Below, in pieces: positions 42,762-52,569 of a stretch of 64,000 bases of DNA; the stretch's first letter is position 1; the number at the start of each line of letters is the position of its first letter. Made by a program: the position numbers and the translations under genes. The notes under the pieces are model-generated. The model had not been told where the DNA came from. It did no database searches and worked only from the letters and a program-made list of their open reading frames with translations. This stretch comes from Terriglobales bacterium. Lineage in GTDB: Bacteria; Acidobacteriota; Terriglobia; Terriglobales; Acidobacteriaceae. Location: positions 1 through 64,000 of the forward strand of contig DATMXP010000031.1 of assembly GCA_035561515.1 (NCBI GenBank). The letters are read 5' to 3'.

Positions 42762-43880
42762 TTACTCGCCCAGCAGCCCACCGACAGGCCGGAGCACCTC
42801 GATATGGTCGCAGATGATCTTGATAGCAGCCGTAAGCGGAATCGCCAGTACCAGTCCGACCGCGCCCCAAATCCAGCCCCAGAAAAGCAGGGCAACGGTT
42901 ACGGCGAGCGGGTTCAATTGCAGGCGGCTGCCGAGGAATTTCGGATAGAGCACATTCAGTGCAAACAAATGCAGTCCCACCACGGTGAGCACAATGATGA
43001 GAAAGCCGGTGGAGTGGATCTCGCCGACTCCCGCCAGCAGGGGAGGCACGGCCGCGAGCGGAACACCGAGATACGGCACCAGGCTGAGGAATCCACTGAT
43101 GAACCCGACGAAATAGAAGTAGGGCAGGCCCATCAAACCGAAGACTGCCGTACTGATGGCCCCGATGAATATTCCGACCAGGAAATTGCCGACTATGAAC
43201 CCGCGAATCATTTCTGTGATCGCGCCGAGAGTGGCATACGCGGTACTTCGGTTCTCAGTCGCAAACAGCAGCACCGTGTGCTTGCGGGAGTGCTCCTTCC
43301 AGGTCAGCATAAAGTACGCGAGAAAAGGAATGAACGAAGCTGCGAACACCATTTCCGTGGCAGTGCCGAGATTCGAAAACAGCTTATCGGTCCAGCTTGA
43401 CTGCTGTTGGACTTTGATTGTTCCTTTTTCAGCGTTGTCCTTCGGCAGCACTTCCTCGGTACTCTTCTGAATCGTCTGCGCCTGTTGACGGTACTTGCCG
43501 ACGACCCGGCCGATTTCCGATGAATACCGCGGCATTTGCTGTGCAAAGTCGACTGCCTTGTTGTATGAGAAGTAGCCAATCACGTAAAGAGCGGCACAGA
43601 AAATCGTGACGGCGATCAGGGCCGAAACGCTCCGCGGAAGGCGCATGCGCTCGAAGAGTCGGGTGAGCGGTTCCAGCACGAATGCCAGCAGCAACGCAAT
43701 GGATATGGTGATGAAGACAATCTGCGCGAAATACATCGCTGCAAGCACTGCGATGACGACCATCGTGGTGTTTGCGGCCGAATTTTGGCGAATCAGTCCC
43801 GGCAGCGTTGTGGGCTTCGCCTCGGAGTTGGGAGCTTCTTTGGGAGCACGCGGTTCGAAGTCGAGAGGGTTCGCTGCCAT
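42762..43880 (-). CDS. AI-2E/PerM-family membrane transporter
   Basis: Polytopic inner-membrane protein of the autoinducer-2 exporter-like (TqsA/PerM) family, 372 residues with about eight hydrophobic segments: two hairpins at the N-terminus (MVVIAVLAAMYFAQIVFITISIALLLAFVLEPL, key ALLLAFVLEPLTRLFE), a large soluble loop (about 120-200), and a C-terminal bundle with GLPYFYFVGFISGFLSLVPYLG. LSLVPYLGVPLAAVP is typical. The substrate is unknown; many members are not AI-2 exporters. Divergent from ruvX. Confidence 0.88.
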   Translation of the reverse strand: MAANPLDFEPRAPKEAPNSEAKPTTLPGLIRQNSAANTTMVVIAVLAAMYFAQIVFITISIALLLAFVLEPLTRLFERMRLPRSVSALIAVTIFCAALYVIGYFSYNKAVDFAQQMPRYSSEIGRVVGKYRQQAQTIQKSTEEVLPKDNAEKGTIKVQQQSSWTDKLFSNLGTATEMVFAASFIPFLAYFMLTWKEHSRKHTVLLFATENRSTAYATLGAITEMIRGFIVGNFLVGIFIGAISTAVFGLMGLPYFYFVGFISGFLSLVPYLGVPLAAVPPLLAGVGEIHSTGFLIIVLTVVGLHLFALNVLYPKFLGSRLQLNPLAVTVALLFWGWIWGAVGLVLAIPLTAAIKIICDHIEVLRPVGGLLGE

Positions 43881-43910
43881 AGATTCGTCCCATATAGGAT
43901 GAGCGCCCCC

Positions 43911-43916
43911 TATAAT
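43911..43916 (+). promoter_or_regulatory. TATAAT -10 box just upstream of ruvX
   Basis: A perfect TATAAT ends 6 bp before the first base of a GTG (43923). Transcription would begin at or next to that GTG, so a leaderless message is possible. No good -35 was found at 16-18 bp. Confidence 0.45.
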
Positions 43917-43922
43917 TGCGCT

Positions 43923-44381
43923 GTGTCAGAGCGGAACAACCAGCAAGAGAATTCCCAGACAACCCGTATCATGGGGCTGGACGTGGGCACCAGGCGGATC
44001 GGGATCGCCGTTTCGGACCTGCTGGGTATTACCGCACAAGGCATTGAGACGCTGGAGCGCCGGAATAAGCGCTTTGACCTTCAGTACCTTCGCCGGGTGA
44101 TCCGCGATTACAACGTTGCCGAGATCGTCGTTGGACTTCCGCGCCGCCTCAGCGGATCCGACAGTGCCCAGACGGAGAAGGTGCAGGCATTCGCTGAGGA
44201 ATTGCGCCAGAAATTCGAGTTACCCGTGCATATGTGGGATGAGCGGCTCACGTCCGCTGAAGCAAATCGGTTGCTCCGCGAAACTGAGTTGAGCATCGAA
44301 AAAAGAGCCGCCGCCGTGGACAGGATGGCAGCGGTCCTCATCCTGCAGGGATTTATGGATGCAAGAGGAAACGCGACATAA
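43923..44381 (+). CDS. yqgF: Putative pre-16S rRNA nuclease / Holliday junction resolvase YqgF (RuvX)
   Basis: RNase H-like nuclease implicated in 16S rRNA 5'-end maturation. IMGLDVGTRRIGIAVSD carries the first catalytic Asp; AEIVVGLPRRLSGSDS follows; MWDERLTSAEANRLL carries the Glu; AVDRMAAVLILQGFM carries the last Asp. Start is GTG 43923 (152 residues), fitting the TATAAT just upstream, or ATG 43971 (136 residues). It precedes mltG by 33 bp on the same strand. Confidence 0.93.
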   Translation: MSERNNQQENSQTTRIMGLDVGTRRIGIAVSDLLGITAQGIETLERRNKRFDLQYLRRVIRDYNVAEIVVGLPRRLSGSDSAQTEKVQAFAEELRQKFELPVHMWDERLTSAEANRLLRETELSIEKRAAAVDRMAAVLILQGFMDARGNAT

Positions 44382-44414
44382 AGAAAGAAACAGGAAAGAA
44401 ATACAGCAAGCGGG

Positions 44415-45401
44415 ATGAAAAGACTCTTCAAGTTCGTTTTTGTGGTGGTTCTGATCGCCGGCGTGTGGCTAGGGTGGACCTTGCTGGTGCCGACGCGTCC
44501 AGCGCAGCCGAAATTCGTGATGCTCATGCCAGGTTGGTCCACCCGGCACATCGCGCGTGAACTCAAAGCAAACGGTGTCATCCGGAGCGAGACAGCGTTT
44601 CTGCTGTATCACTTCGGCGTAAAACCGAAATCGCTAAAGGCGGGAGAGTACAAGTTCGAGAACTCCGCATCGGCGATGCAGGTGCATGAGCGACTGGTGC
44701 GCGGCGAGATCTTTGTCCATACGGTGACGGTCCCGGAAGGCTTCAACATGTTCGAGATCGGCCGAGTGATACAAGCGGCCGGCTTGGGAAAAGAAAGCGA
44801 CTTCGTCGATGCTGCGAAGAAACAAGTGTCATTGATTCGCGACCTGGATCCAGAGGCAACATCGCTCGAGGGTTATCTGTTCCCGGATACCTACGGGTTT
44901 ACTCGCACCCAAAGCATGCAGGACATGGTTGCGATTATGGTCCGGCGCTTCAAGCAGGAAGCGAAAGCGATTGGACTCAGCTCCGACGTGCATCGGGTTG
45001 TGACGCTGGCGTCCATCGTGGAGAAAGAAACAGCGGCGCCTGACGAGCGTCCGATGGTGGCAAGCGTCTACCAGAACCGGCTGAAACTCGGCATGCCGCT
45101 GGCAGCGGACCCGAGCGTCATCTACGCGGCACTGCTCGCGGGACGCTATCGTGGAACCATCTACCAGTCGGATCTGCAATTCGATTCGCCATACAATACG
45201 TATCGCAGAGCGGGACTTCCACCAGGGCCGATCGCAAATCCGGGTCGGGCATCGCTCGAAGCGGCCATGAAGCCCGCCGAGAGCAACTATCTTTTCTTTG
45301 TCAGCGACAACAACGGACGGCACCGGTTTGCCCGTAACTTCGAGGAGCATTCCCGTAATGTCGTGTCGTACCGCCGGGCCGTAGCTGCTGCAAACCGTTA
45401 G
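44415..45401 (+). CDS. mltG: Endolytic murein transglycosylase MltG (YceG-like)
   Basis: Cleaves nascent glycan strands at the inner membrane. One N-terminal transmembrane helix (LFKFVFVVVLIAGVWLGWTLL), a LysM-like region (about 35-110), and the YceG catalytic domain with LEGYLFPDTYGF, ASIVEKETAAPDE (catalytic Glu) and YNTYRRAGLPPGPIANPG. The 328-residue length is standard. It follows yqgF and is probably in the same operon, a common genomic pairing. Confidence 0.96.
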   Translation: MKRLFKFVFVVVLIAGVWLGWTLLVPTRPAQPKFVMLMPGWSTRHIARELKANGVIRSETAFLLYHFGVKPKSLKAGEYKFENSASAMQVHERLVRGEIFVHTVTVPEGFNMFEIGRVIQAAGLGKESDFVDAAKKQVSLIRDLDPEATSLEGYLFPDTYGFTRTQSMQDMVAIMVRRFKQEAKAIGLSSDVHRVVTLASIVEKETAAPDERPMVASVYQNRLKLGMPLAADPSVIYAALLAGRYRGTIYQSDLQFDSPYNTYRRAGLPPGPIANPGRASLEAAMKPAESNYLFFVSDNNGRHRFARNFEEHSRNVVSYRRAVAAANR

Positions 45402-45455
45402 CCCCGAGTGGACATATACTAGACGTTTGGAATCTAACTGCTGGACTTACTTTTC

Positions 45456-46397
45456 ATGCTCATGAATTTGCGGAAGACATATTGGCTCGCACTCATACTG
45501 TTCGTGATATCCGTCTCCAGCGGCTGTCTTTTCCGGTCTCACAAGGTGCCTGTCCGGACCACAGTTACATCTGTCCGCACAGCTACTCTGGACGAACTCG
45601 TCGACACCATTAACGCCCAGGGCAAAGCCGTGCAGACGCTGAACGCGACAGTGGATATCGACACGTCAGTCGGTGGCGCTAAGAAAGGCAAAGTCACCGA
45701 ATACAAAGAAATCCGCGGCTACATCCTTATGCGGAAGCCTGCGCAGTTACGCATGATCGGTTTATTCCCGGTGGTGCGGAACCGTGCGTTCGACATGGTT
45801 AGCAACGCGCAGGGCTTCAAACTCTCGATTCCGCCGAAGGATAAGTTCATTGTCGGGCCGCCGGATGTGACCACGCCTTCCAAGAATGCGCTGGAGAACT
45901 TGCGTCCGAACGTGATCTACGACGCCTTAATGCAGCACGAACTCGATCCGCAGCAGGACATCGCGGTGCTTGAGCACAGTGCGGAAACCATGACGGATAC
46001 CAACACCAAGAACGAAGTGGCGTTCCCGACTTATGTTGTGGACGTCATTAGCAAGGGTGACAAGGGTTGGTATCTTTCCCGGAAGGTTATCTTCAGCCGG
46101 CTCGATCTTTTGCCCAAACGCCAGTTGATCTACGACAAAACGGGGAACCTCGCAACCGAAGCAAGATACGATGATTATCAGGACTTTAACGGAACAAAGT
46201 TCCCAACCTCGATTACGATCGTCCGCCCGGCAGAGGAGTATACGATCGGCCTCAAGTTGCTGAAGCTCACCTTGAACGAGCCGCTCAAGGACGACCAGTT
46301 CGTGCTGACCCAGCCACCGGGCTCGCAACTGGTGCAGCTTGGAACGAATCGCAACACAGCCAGCGCGGTTACAGCAGGGGATTCCGAAAAGAAGTAG
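45456..46397 (+). CDS. Outer-membrane lipoprotein-sorting-like (LolA/LolB-fold) lipoprotein
   Basis: Signal sequence ending SVSSGC, with Cys24 as lipidation site, so an inner- or outer-membrane lipoprotein of 313 residues. The mature part looks like the LolA/LolB beta-sheet fold: LNATVDIDTSVGG, GYILMRKPAQLRMIGLFPVVRNRAFDM, ISKGDKGWYLSRKVIFSRLDLLPKRQLIYDKTGNL (key SRLDLLPKRQ). Function probably lipid or lipoprotein handling, inferred from fold. ATG 45456; ATG 45462 also possible. Downstream is the 331-bp gap at 46398. Confidence 0.75.
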   Translation: MLMNLRKTYWLALILFVISVSSGCLFRSHKVPVRTTVTSVRTATLDELVDTINAQGKAVQTLNATVDIDTSVGGAKKGKVTEYKEIRGYILMRKPAQLRMIGLFPVVRNRAFDMVSNAQGFKLSIPPKDKFIVGPPDVTTPSKNALENLRPNVIYDALMQHELDPQQDIAVLEHSAETMTDTNTKNEVAFPTYVVDVISKGDKGWYLSRKVIFSRLDLLPKRQLIYDKTGNLATEARYDDYQDFNGTKFPTSITIVRPAEEYTIGLKLLKLTLNEPLKDDQFVLTQPPGSQLVQLGTNRNTASAVTAGDSEKK

Positions 46398-46423
46398 AGC
46401 AGCAGCTCTGATTTCCTCAGAAC

Positions 46424-46444
46424 TGTGGAAAAACCTGTGGAGAA
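46424..46444. promoter_or_regulatory. Two tandem near-DnaA boxes
   Basis: TGTGGAAAA (46424-46432) and TGTGGAGAA (46436-46444) each differ from the TGTGGATAA DnaA box by one base and are spaced 12 bp apart. No other boxes or an AT-rich unwinding region are obvious, so this is at most a minor DnaA-binding or chance site. Confidence 0.3.
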
Positions 46445-46660
46445 AAAGTCGCCTATTTCCGAATTAGCCTCTTTTTCTTAGAGCTTGGAGCACATTGCAC
46501 CACGATTAAGCATCACCGATCTACTTCAATCACAATGGCTTGTGAGCTATTAACCAGAGTTGCAATTCTGCGGGGATCACTGCACGGCTGTTTACCGTCA
46601 GTTTGACGTTTTGCACACCTAGACACTCTTAGCCCCTATGGATTGCACAACTTTAGGGCA

Positions 46661-46690
46661 TTGGATCGGGTGATTTACCTATGGTGTAAT
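46661..46690 (+). promoter_or_regulatory. Candidate promoter of the response-regulator gene
   Basis: TTGGAT (46661-46666), 18-bp spacer, TGTAAT (46685-46690). Four matches to TTGACA and five to TATAAT. It would start transcription about 30 bp before the GTG at 46729. Confidence 0.35.
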
Positions 46691-46728
46691 TTCACAGCTG
46701 GGGGAGAATTAACTAAGGTCCAAAAACA

Positions 46729-47490
46729 GTGTCTTCCACTCCCAAGGAAATCATTCTGGTCTGGGACGACGATCCCAGCGGTGCCCCCATCCGGATTGCG
46801 GTACTTGAGCACTCCGGCTATCAGGTCCTCAGTGCTTTCGACGCTGCCGATGTAAAGGCGGCGCTTAGTGCTCGCAACGACATACGCGCCATCATCGTAG
46901 CTACTTCGAAAACGGTCGAGAAGACCTACGAGACCTGCGCCGAGATCAAGGCCGCGGGCGGTCCGCCCATCATGTTGCTGGGTCACTCCAACTGGCATCC
47001 GAACTGGGGCCGCAAGTTCTTCGACGTACACGTCCAGAAGCTGGACGGACCGCCTCATTGGACTCGGGAACTACGGCACATGATCGAAAACCACGCGGCT
47101 TACTTGCGGGCTTCTTCGCGGAACATTCTCAACGTGGACGACAACGAAGTGCAGCGTTACGCCGTGTCCAGAATCCTCCAGAACGGCGGATATAAAGTCA
47201 TGGAAGCCGGCACGGGACGGCAGACGATCGAGCTGGCGGCAAGAAAGCCGGATCTGATTCTGCTCGACATTAATCTTCCAGATATGAGCGGATTCGACGT
47301 ATGCCGGGTGCTGAAGACGAACCCGAAAACGTCCACGATTCCGGTCGTTCACCTCTCGGCGACTTTCACCAAGCCTGAGGCTCGCGACAGAGGACTTAAG
47401 AACGGCGCCGACGAGTACCTGTTCCAGCCCATCGGCCCGGAAAAACTCCTGAAGACTCTGGATTCGGTACTCGAGCGTCCGCGCGCTTAA
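46729..47490 (+). CDS. Double-receiver response regulator with degenerate sites
   Basis: Two CheY-like receiver domains and no output domain. Domain 1 (about 5-115) keeps the acidic pocket (VWDDD) but has no phosphorylatable Asp at the expected IIVATSK position, so it is a pseudo-receiver. Domain 2 (about 130-250) has ILNVDDN, the acceptor Asp in [13 protein letters not shown] and Ser in HLSA, but the invariant Lys of the K-P switch is replaced by Gln (YLFQPIG). No kinase gene is adjacent. GTG start 46729; the 3' end overlaps lepA by 4 bp. Confidence 0.88.
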   Translation: MSSTPKEIILVWDDDPSGAPIRIAVLEHSGYQVLSAFDAADVKAALSARNDIRAIIVATSKTVEKTYETCAEIKAAGGPPIMLLGHSNWHPNWGRKFFDVHVQKLDGPPHWTRELRHMIENHAAYLRASSRNILNVDDNEVQRYAVSRILQNGGYKVMEAGTGRQTIELAARKPDLILLDINLPDMSGFDVCRVLKTNPKTSTIPVVHLSATFTKPEARDRGLKNGADEYLFQPIGPEKLLKTLDSVLERPRA

Positions 47491-49292
47491 CTCTCTTCGC
47501 CAACCTTCAAGAGGGCGAGGAAGGCTTCCTGTGGGATGTCCACTTTGCCGATGCGCTTCATGCGCTTCTTGCCCTCTTTCTGCTTTTCCAGCAGCTTACG
47601 CTTACGCGAGATGTCGCCGCCGTAGCACTTGGCAAGAACGTTTTTGCGAATGGCCGCGACGGTTTCTCGCGAAATGATCTTTGCTCCGACAGCCGCCTGG
47701 ATTGGTACCTCAAACATCTGACGCGGAATGAGTTCGCGCATTTTGGATACCAAGGCACGCCCGCGTTCGTAGGCGAAATCCTTGTGAACGATCAGTGAAA
47801 GCGCATCCACCGGATCGCCGGCGACAAGAATGTCCATCTTCACCATCGGCGACTCCCACGTGCCGGCAAGGTGATAGTCCAGCGAGGCGTATCCGCGCGA
47901 AACAGTCTTCAGCCGATCGTAGAAGTCGAGCACGACTTCATTGAGAGGAAGTTCGTAGCTCAGCATCACCCGCGTCGGGCTCACATATTCGAAATTCTTC
48001 TGCCGTCCGCGCTTGTCTTCCACCAGTTTCAGGATGCCGCCGACGTACTCCTCATTCGTCAAAATCGTTGCCAGGATCACCGGCTCCTCGATTTTGGCGA
48101 TTTCACCCGTTGGCGGCCATTTCGACGGGTTGTCGACGTCCAAAACCTCACCGTCGGTCTTGGTGATGTGATAGCGGACGCTGGGCGCGGTGGTGATCAA
48201 GTCGAGGTTGTACTCGCGCTCCAGCCGCTCCTGGATGATCTCCATGTGAAGCAGGCCGAGGAAGCCGCATCGGAAGCCAAACCCCAGGGCAGCCGAACTT
48301 TCAGGTTCGAAGAAGAACGACGAATCGTTAAGCCGAAGCTTTTCGAGCGCGTCGCGTAGGATGGTGTGCTCGTGCGCGTCCACCGTGTATAGGCCCGCAA
48401 ACACCATCGGCTTCAGTTCTTCAAAGCCGGGCAGTGCCTCAATCGCCGGGCGCTCATCGTCCGTGATCGTGTCGCCGATCTGGGTATCGGAAACCGTCTT
48501 GATGTTGGCGATCAGGAACCCGACCTCACCGGCCTCGAGTTTGTCGATGGGAACGGGCTTCGGCGTCAGCACGCCAAGCGCCTCCACTTGAAAGACCTTG
48601 CCGTTCGACCACAGGCGGATCTTCTGTCCCATCTCGAGCGTGCCTTGCATGACGCGAGTCAGCACGATCACGCCACGGTAGGGGTCGAACCAGGAGTCGA
48701 AGATGAGTGCCTGTAACTGATTTTCAGGCTCGCCTTTTGGCGGAGGCACGCGCTTTACGATCGCCTCCAGAACCTCCGGCACGCCGATCCCCGTCTTGGC
48801 GCTGATCGGCAGCGCATCATGGGCGTCCAGTCCGACCGCGCTCTCGATCATTTCCTTGGTGCGTTCGATATCGGCGCTGGGCAGGTCGATCTTGTTGATG
48901 ACCGGGATGATCTCCAGTCCGTGATTGATCGCCAGATAAGCATTGGCCAGTGTCTGAGCTTCGACGCCTTGAGAGGCGTCAACGACGAGTAGCGCGCCTT
49001 CACACGAGGCCAGCGACCGGGAAACTTCGTACGAGAAGTCCACGTGGCCGGGAGTGTCGATCAAGTTGAGCTGGTAGGTTTTGCCGTCCTGCGCCTGGTA
49101 ATTCATGCGCACGCAGTGCGCCTTGATGGTGATGCCGCGCTCGCGCTCAAGATCCATGGCGTCGAGCACCTGTTCCTGCATCTCCCGGGCGGACAATGCC
49201 CCCGTAAGCTCAAGCAGACGGTCGGAGAGCGTGCTCTTGCCGTGGTCGATATGAGCAATAATGGCGAAATTACGAATAAAAGCGCGGTCCAT
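47487..49292 (-). CDS. lepA: Elongation factor 4 (LepA)
   Basis: Ribosome-associated GTPase that helps translation initiation and back-translocation. G1 is [13 protein letters not shown]3 [13 protein letters not shown]4 [11 protein letters not shown]; the C-terminal CTD specific to LepA is present ([27 protein letters not shown], key [10 protein letters not shown]). The 601-residue length is standard. ATG 49292. It converges with the response-regulator gene and is divergent from maf. Confidence 0.97.
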   Translation of the reverse strand: MDRAFIRNFAIIAHIDHGKSTLSDRLLELTGALSAREMQEQVLDAMDLERERGITIKAHCVRMNYQAQDGKTYQLNLIDTPGHVDFSYEVSRSLASCEGALLVVDASQGVEAQTLANAYLAINHGLEIIPVINKIDLPSADIERTKEMIESAVGLDAHDALPISAKTGIGVPEVLEAIVKRVPPPKGEPENQLQALIFDSWFDPYRGVIVLTRVMQGTLEMGQKIRLWSNGKVFQVEALGVLTPKPVPIDKLEAGEVGFLIANIKTVSDTQIGDTITDDERPAIEALPGFEELKPMVFAGLYTVDAHEHTILRDALEKLRLNDSSFFFEPESSAALGFGFRCGFLGLLHMEIIQERLEREYNLDLITTAPSVRYHITKTDGEVLDVDNPSKWPPTGEIAKIEEPVILATILTNEEYVGGILKLVEDKRGRQKNFEYVSPTRVMLSYELPLNEVVLDFYDRLKTVSRGYASLDYHLAGTWESPMVKMDILVAGDPVDALSLIVHKDFAYERGRALVSKMRELIPRQMFEVPIQAAVGAKIISRETVAAIRKNVLAKCYGGDISRKRKLLEKQKEGKKRMKRIGKVDIPQEAFLALLKVGEES

Positions 49293-49374
49293 CTTGTACT
49301 TCGATTCTAACAGGTGAAGGCCTTTCCCACTCGCGGCCGACGCCAGTGCAAGCTGCTCATTTAAGATTCCAACT

Positions 49375-49941
49375 ATGCACTTGATCCTCGCCTCTTCGTC
49401 GCCGCGACGACAGGAACTGTTACGCCGCGCGAACCTCGAATTTACCGTTCAGCCGTCAGATATTCCGGAAGATCTGCGTCCCGGAGAATCGCCGCGCGAC
49501 TTCGCCGAGCGGCTCGCGTTCGAAAAGGCTAATGCGATCTTTCAAACGAACCGGGCTGACGGGACCGTCGTTCTTGGCGCCGACACCATTGTGGTGGTTG
49601 ACAACGAAGTTCTGGGGAAGCCGACAAATGCAACCGACGCCCGTCGAATGCTGAAGATGATTTCCGGACGCGCGCATCAGGTAATGACCGGAGTGTGCCT
49701 GTTGGGTAAAGGCATCCACGATGTGCGGTTGGAAACAACCGTGGTACACGTCATCCGTATCCCCGAGCAGGAGATCGAAGATTACATTGCGCACGGCGAG
49801 CCGATGGACAAGGCCGGAGCATACGCGATTCAAGGGATTGCATCGCGCTGGATCCCCCGAGTCGACGGGTGTTTTTTCAACGTGGTCGGGCTGCCCGTCC
49901 CACTCGTTTATGGAATGCTCCGCGATCACAAGCTTCTGTAA
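49375..49941 (+). CDS. maf: Maf-family nucleoside triphosphate pyrophosphatase
   Basis: Hydrolyses non-canonical or modified NTPs to the monophosphate. [12 protein letters not shown] is the family opening, [18 protein letters not shown] holds the catalytic Asp, [14 protein letters not shown] follows, and [30 protein letters not shown] is the signature (key GAYAIQG). The 188-residue length is standard. ATG 49375, divergent from lepA with an 82-bp gap. Confidence 0.95.
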   Translation: MHLILASSSPRRQELLRRANLEFTVQPSDIPEDLRPGESPRDFAERLAFEKANAIFQTNRADGTVVLGADTIVVVDNEVLGKPTNATDARRMLKMISGRAHQVMTGVCLLGKGIHDVRLETTVVHVIRIPEQEIEDYIAHGEPMDKAGAYAIQGIASRWIPRVDGCFFNVVGLPVPLVYGMLRDHKLL

Positions 49942-50140
49942 AGTCGGGCCCTATAACGGATCTACTCAGTCGCGGGCACCAATTTCCAGACCTCTGGTAA
50001 AAAGTACATCGGCGGCCTTAAGCAGCTATGCGTAACCCCTTGCCTGTCAATAATTCTGAGTGGCCTTTCGACTGCACCTTTGTACTGCGCCGGGTACCCG
50101 GTCGCCGAAACTGGCGAACCAAAGAGCGGAGGTCCCCCGA

Positions 50141-50653
50141 TTGGCCGCTGACAATCCTCAACTCCTGCTGGTTGACGACGACGTACAGTGTCTCTCCGTG
50201 CGCCGTATGTTGTTTGAAGCTTTCAAATTCCGGGTGGTCACCTGCACGAATCCCAAACAGGCACTTCGCCTCTATAAGCTCCAGCACTTTGACGCCGCCG
50301 TGATCGACTTCCAAATGCCCGAAATGAATGGCGGGGAGCTGGCCAAGGCGATGAAGGAAACTCACCCGGGCACGCCGGTCGTGATCCTATCCGGGCTCCC
50401 CTATCTGCCTGAAGACACACCGGTTTTCTATGACCGCTTCTATTGCAAGACAGAACCGGGATTCAAGATTGTGAAGGAAGTCCAGGGGTTGGTCGAAAAT
50501 TCCGATCATAATGACGGAAACGGCCACCCCGTGGGCTGGTCTGCCCGCGTGATGGCCGCCGCCGGAATCGTCGTTGGCATGGCGACGGAAGCCGGGAAAA
50601 AGGTTCTTCCGTCAACTAAACCGTTGACTGCGTCAAATTTGACCGCATCATAA
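50141..50653 (+). CDS. CheY-like response regulator with hydrophobic C-terminal tail
   Basis: Receiver domain (about 5-125): LLLVDDDVQ, acceptor Asp in AAVIDFQMPEMNGGEL, VVILSGLP and FYCKTEPG with Lys. The last 50 residues are not a known output domain; they contain a hydrophobic AAAGIVVGMATEAG segment that could touch a membrane. Start chosen as TTG 50141 because GGAGGT (50128-50133) lies seven bases upstream; earlier in-frame starts lack this. Alone on the plus strand and convergent with the symporter gene (9 bp apart). Confidence 0.8.
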   Translation: MAADNPQLLLVDDDVQCLSVRRMLFEAFKFRVVTCTNPKQALRLYKLQHFDAAVIDFQMPEMNGGELAKAMKETHPGTPVVILSGLPYLPEDTPVFYDRFYCKTEPGFKIVKEVQGLVENSDHNDGNGHPVGWSARVMAAAGIVVGMATEAGKKVLPSTKPLTASNLTAS

Positions 50654-50662
50654 CTTCAAAGA

Positions 50663-52498
50663 CTAACTTTCCTGCTCCGCGCCCCAGCGTCGAGCCGTCT
50701 GGTCGGCATAAAGAAGGGCTGCGCAAACTGCCGAGCCCACCAGCAATAAAGCCCCAAGTCCGGGCTCTTTCATTAACAATTTGCCGATTCCGAACAGAGC
50801 CATGTAAACCATGCCGCACCCGAGCACCCAGGCGATCAGGTTTCGACCCAGGTCGCGGGTCTGTCGTATTTGCGGCTCGAGTGCCGCAATGGGCTTCCAC
50901 CCGCGTACATCCGGGCGCACCTTCCGGTAGAACTCGCGCAGGACTTTCTCCGATTCCGGTTGGGTAAAGAGCGTTACAGCCAGCGAGATAACCGTCGTGA
51001 AGAGCGTGGTTGTCAGTGCCGACTTCGCGAAAACAACCGGGCCGCTGCCGGTGAAAGGTGCCGAAAGCGTTCCTTGCTCGCCCAGGTACTGCCACCCGCG
51101 TAGCGTCAGCGAAACTATCATGGCTGTCGCCATCGCGGAGATTTCGCTCCAGGCATTGATGCGCCACCAGTACCAGCGCAGCAGGTAGATAATGCCGGTG
51201 CCTGCGCCGAGTTCGAGGACAAATTCCCAACCGGATTTGATCGAGGTCAGAAGAGCGGCCACGATTGCCGCGCAAATGACGAGAATGACCGTCGAGAGTC
51301 TCGACACGTTAACGTAGTGCCGTTCCGAACCATCCCGTTTGACGAACCGGCGATAGAAGTCCGCCACAAGATAGGAGGCGCCCCAGTTCAGCTGAGTCGC
51401 AACCGTCGACATGAACGCCGCCAGGAATCCAGCGATGGCAATGCCGCGCCACGCATGAGGCAAATGCTGATTCAGGACGAGCATGTAACCCGATTCGGGA
51501 TTGGCGCCCGGAGCGGCGAGCTCCGGATGCAGCACGATGACGGCCAGTCCCGTAATGATCCACGGCCAGGGACGCACTGCGTAATGCGCGATGTTGAACC
51601 ACAACACCGAGAGCAACCCGTTCTTCTCGTCCTTCGCGCTGAAGATGCGCTGTGCGATGTATCCGCCGCCACCCGGCTCCGCTCCCGGGTACCAGAACGC
51701 CCACCATTGCACGGCCATGAACACAACGAAGGTGATCACCGGCAACGTCCACAAGGTTTCGACCGTGAAGTCGCGCGAGAAATCCGGGAACAGGGCAACG
51801 GGATTGGCTGCTCCGCTTTCCGTTTGCATGGCGCTGAGCTTCGCCAGCATCACGTCCATGCCGCCGATGGCTTTCACGGCGTAGAAGGCTACCGCGATCA
51901 CGATGCCCATCTTCAGGACGAACTGGAACACGTCGGTCCAGAGCACGCCCCAAAGTCCGCCAAGTGAAACGTAGAATCCGGTGAACGGAATCAGGAAGAA
52001 GATACAGATGAACAACGCTGCTTGCTCGCTGACCCCCAGCGAAACGCTGGTGATGCTGACCATCGCCTTGGTCACCCATCCGAGGATGAGGCAGTTCATC
52101 AGCAGCCCGAGATAGATGGCGCGGAATCCACGTAAGAACGCCGCCGGCTTTCCGCTGTAGCGCATCTCGGCGAATTGCACATCGGTCAGAAGTCCCGAAC
52201 GCCGCCACAGGCGAGCGAAAAGGAATACCGTCATCATTCCGGAGAGCAGGAAGCTCCACCAGAGCCAGTTCCCGGCCACGCCCTGCCGGAACACCAGGCC
52301 TGTTACCAGCAACGGCGTGTCGGCGGCAAACGTCGTTGCCACCATGGAGGTGCCGGCCAGCCACCAGGACACGTTGCGCCCGGAGACGAAGTATTCATCC
52401 ACAGACTTACCGGATCGCGATTTGAAATAAAGCCCGAGAAGTAGGGTGATGGCGAGATACGCAACAATGGCAGACCAGTCGAGTACAGTGAAGTTCAT
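50663..52498 (-). CDS. Sodium:solute symporter (SSS family)
   Basis: Na+-coupled uptake transporter of the SLC5/PutP type. 611 residues with about 14 hydrophobic segments. DWSAIVAYLAITLLLGLYF and DEYFVSGRNVSWWLAGTSMVATTFAADTPLLVTG (key SWWLAGTSMVATTFAADTP) are the family opening; GGLWGVLWTDVFQFVLKMG and VATQLNWGASYLVADFYRRF match the core and helix-8 region. Substrate unknown. ATG 52498 (MNFTVLDW); TTG 52522 would add eight residues. Confidence 0.93.
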   Translation of the reverse strand: MNFTVLDWSAIVAYLAITLLLGLYFKSRSGKSVDEYFVSGRNVSWWLAGTSMVATTFAADTPLLVTGLVFRQGVAGNWLWWSFLLSGMMTVFLFARLWRRSGLLTDVQFAEMRYSGKPAAFLRGFRAIYLGLLMNCLILGWVTKAMVSITSVSLGVSEQAALFICIFFLIPFTGFYVSLGGLWGVLWTDVFQFVLKMGIVIAVAFYAVKAIGGMDVMLAKLSAMQTESGAANPVALFPDFSRDFTVETLWTLPVITFVVFMAVQWWAFWYPGAEPGGGGYIAQRIFSAKDEKNGLLSVLWFNIAHYAVRPWPWIITGLAVIVLHPELAAPGANPESGYMLVLNQHLPHAWRGIAIAGFLAAFMSTVATQLNWGASYLVADFYRRFVKRDGSERHYVNVSRLSTVILVICAAIVAALLTSIKSGWEFVLELGAGTGIIYLLRWYWWRINAWSEISAMATAMIVSLTLRGWQYLGEQGTLSAPFTGSGPVVFAKSALTTTLFTTVISLAVTLFTQPESEKVLREFYRKVRPDVRGWKPIAALEPQIRQTRDLGRNLIAWVLGCGMVYMALFGIGKLLMKEPGLGALLLVGSAVCAALLYADQTARRWGAEQES

Positions 52499-52569
52499 AT
52501 GATTGACCGTGAGTGGCGGCAACAGTGTTCCGAAGAACGGGTGAGGGTGTCAAACTTTTCTGAAGAAAT

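Larger units (their letters stand above)
46398..46728. other. 331-bp AT-richer non-coding gap
   Basis: No gene found. It carries two near-consensus DnaA boxes in tandem (46424-46444) and a plausible promoter at 46661-46690 for the response regulator. T-rich and GC-poor compared with its neighbours. Confidence 0.55.
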
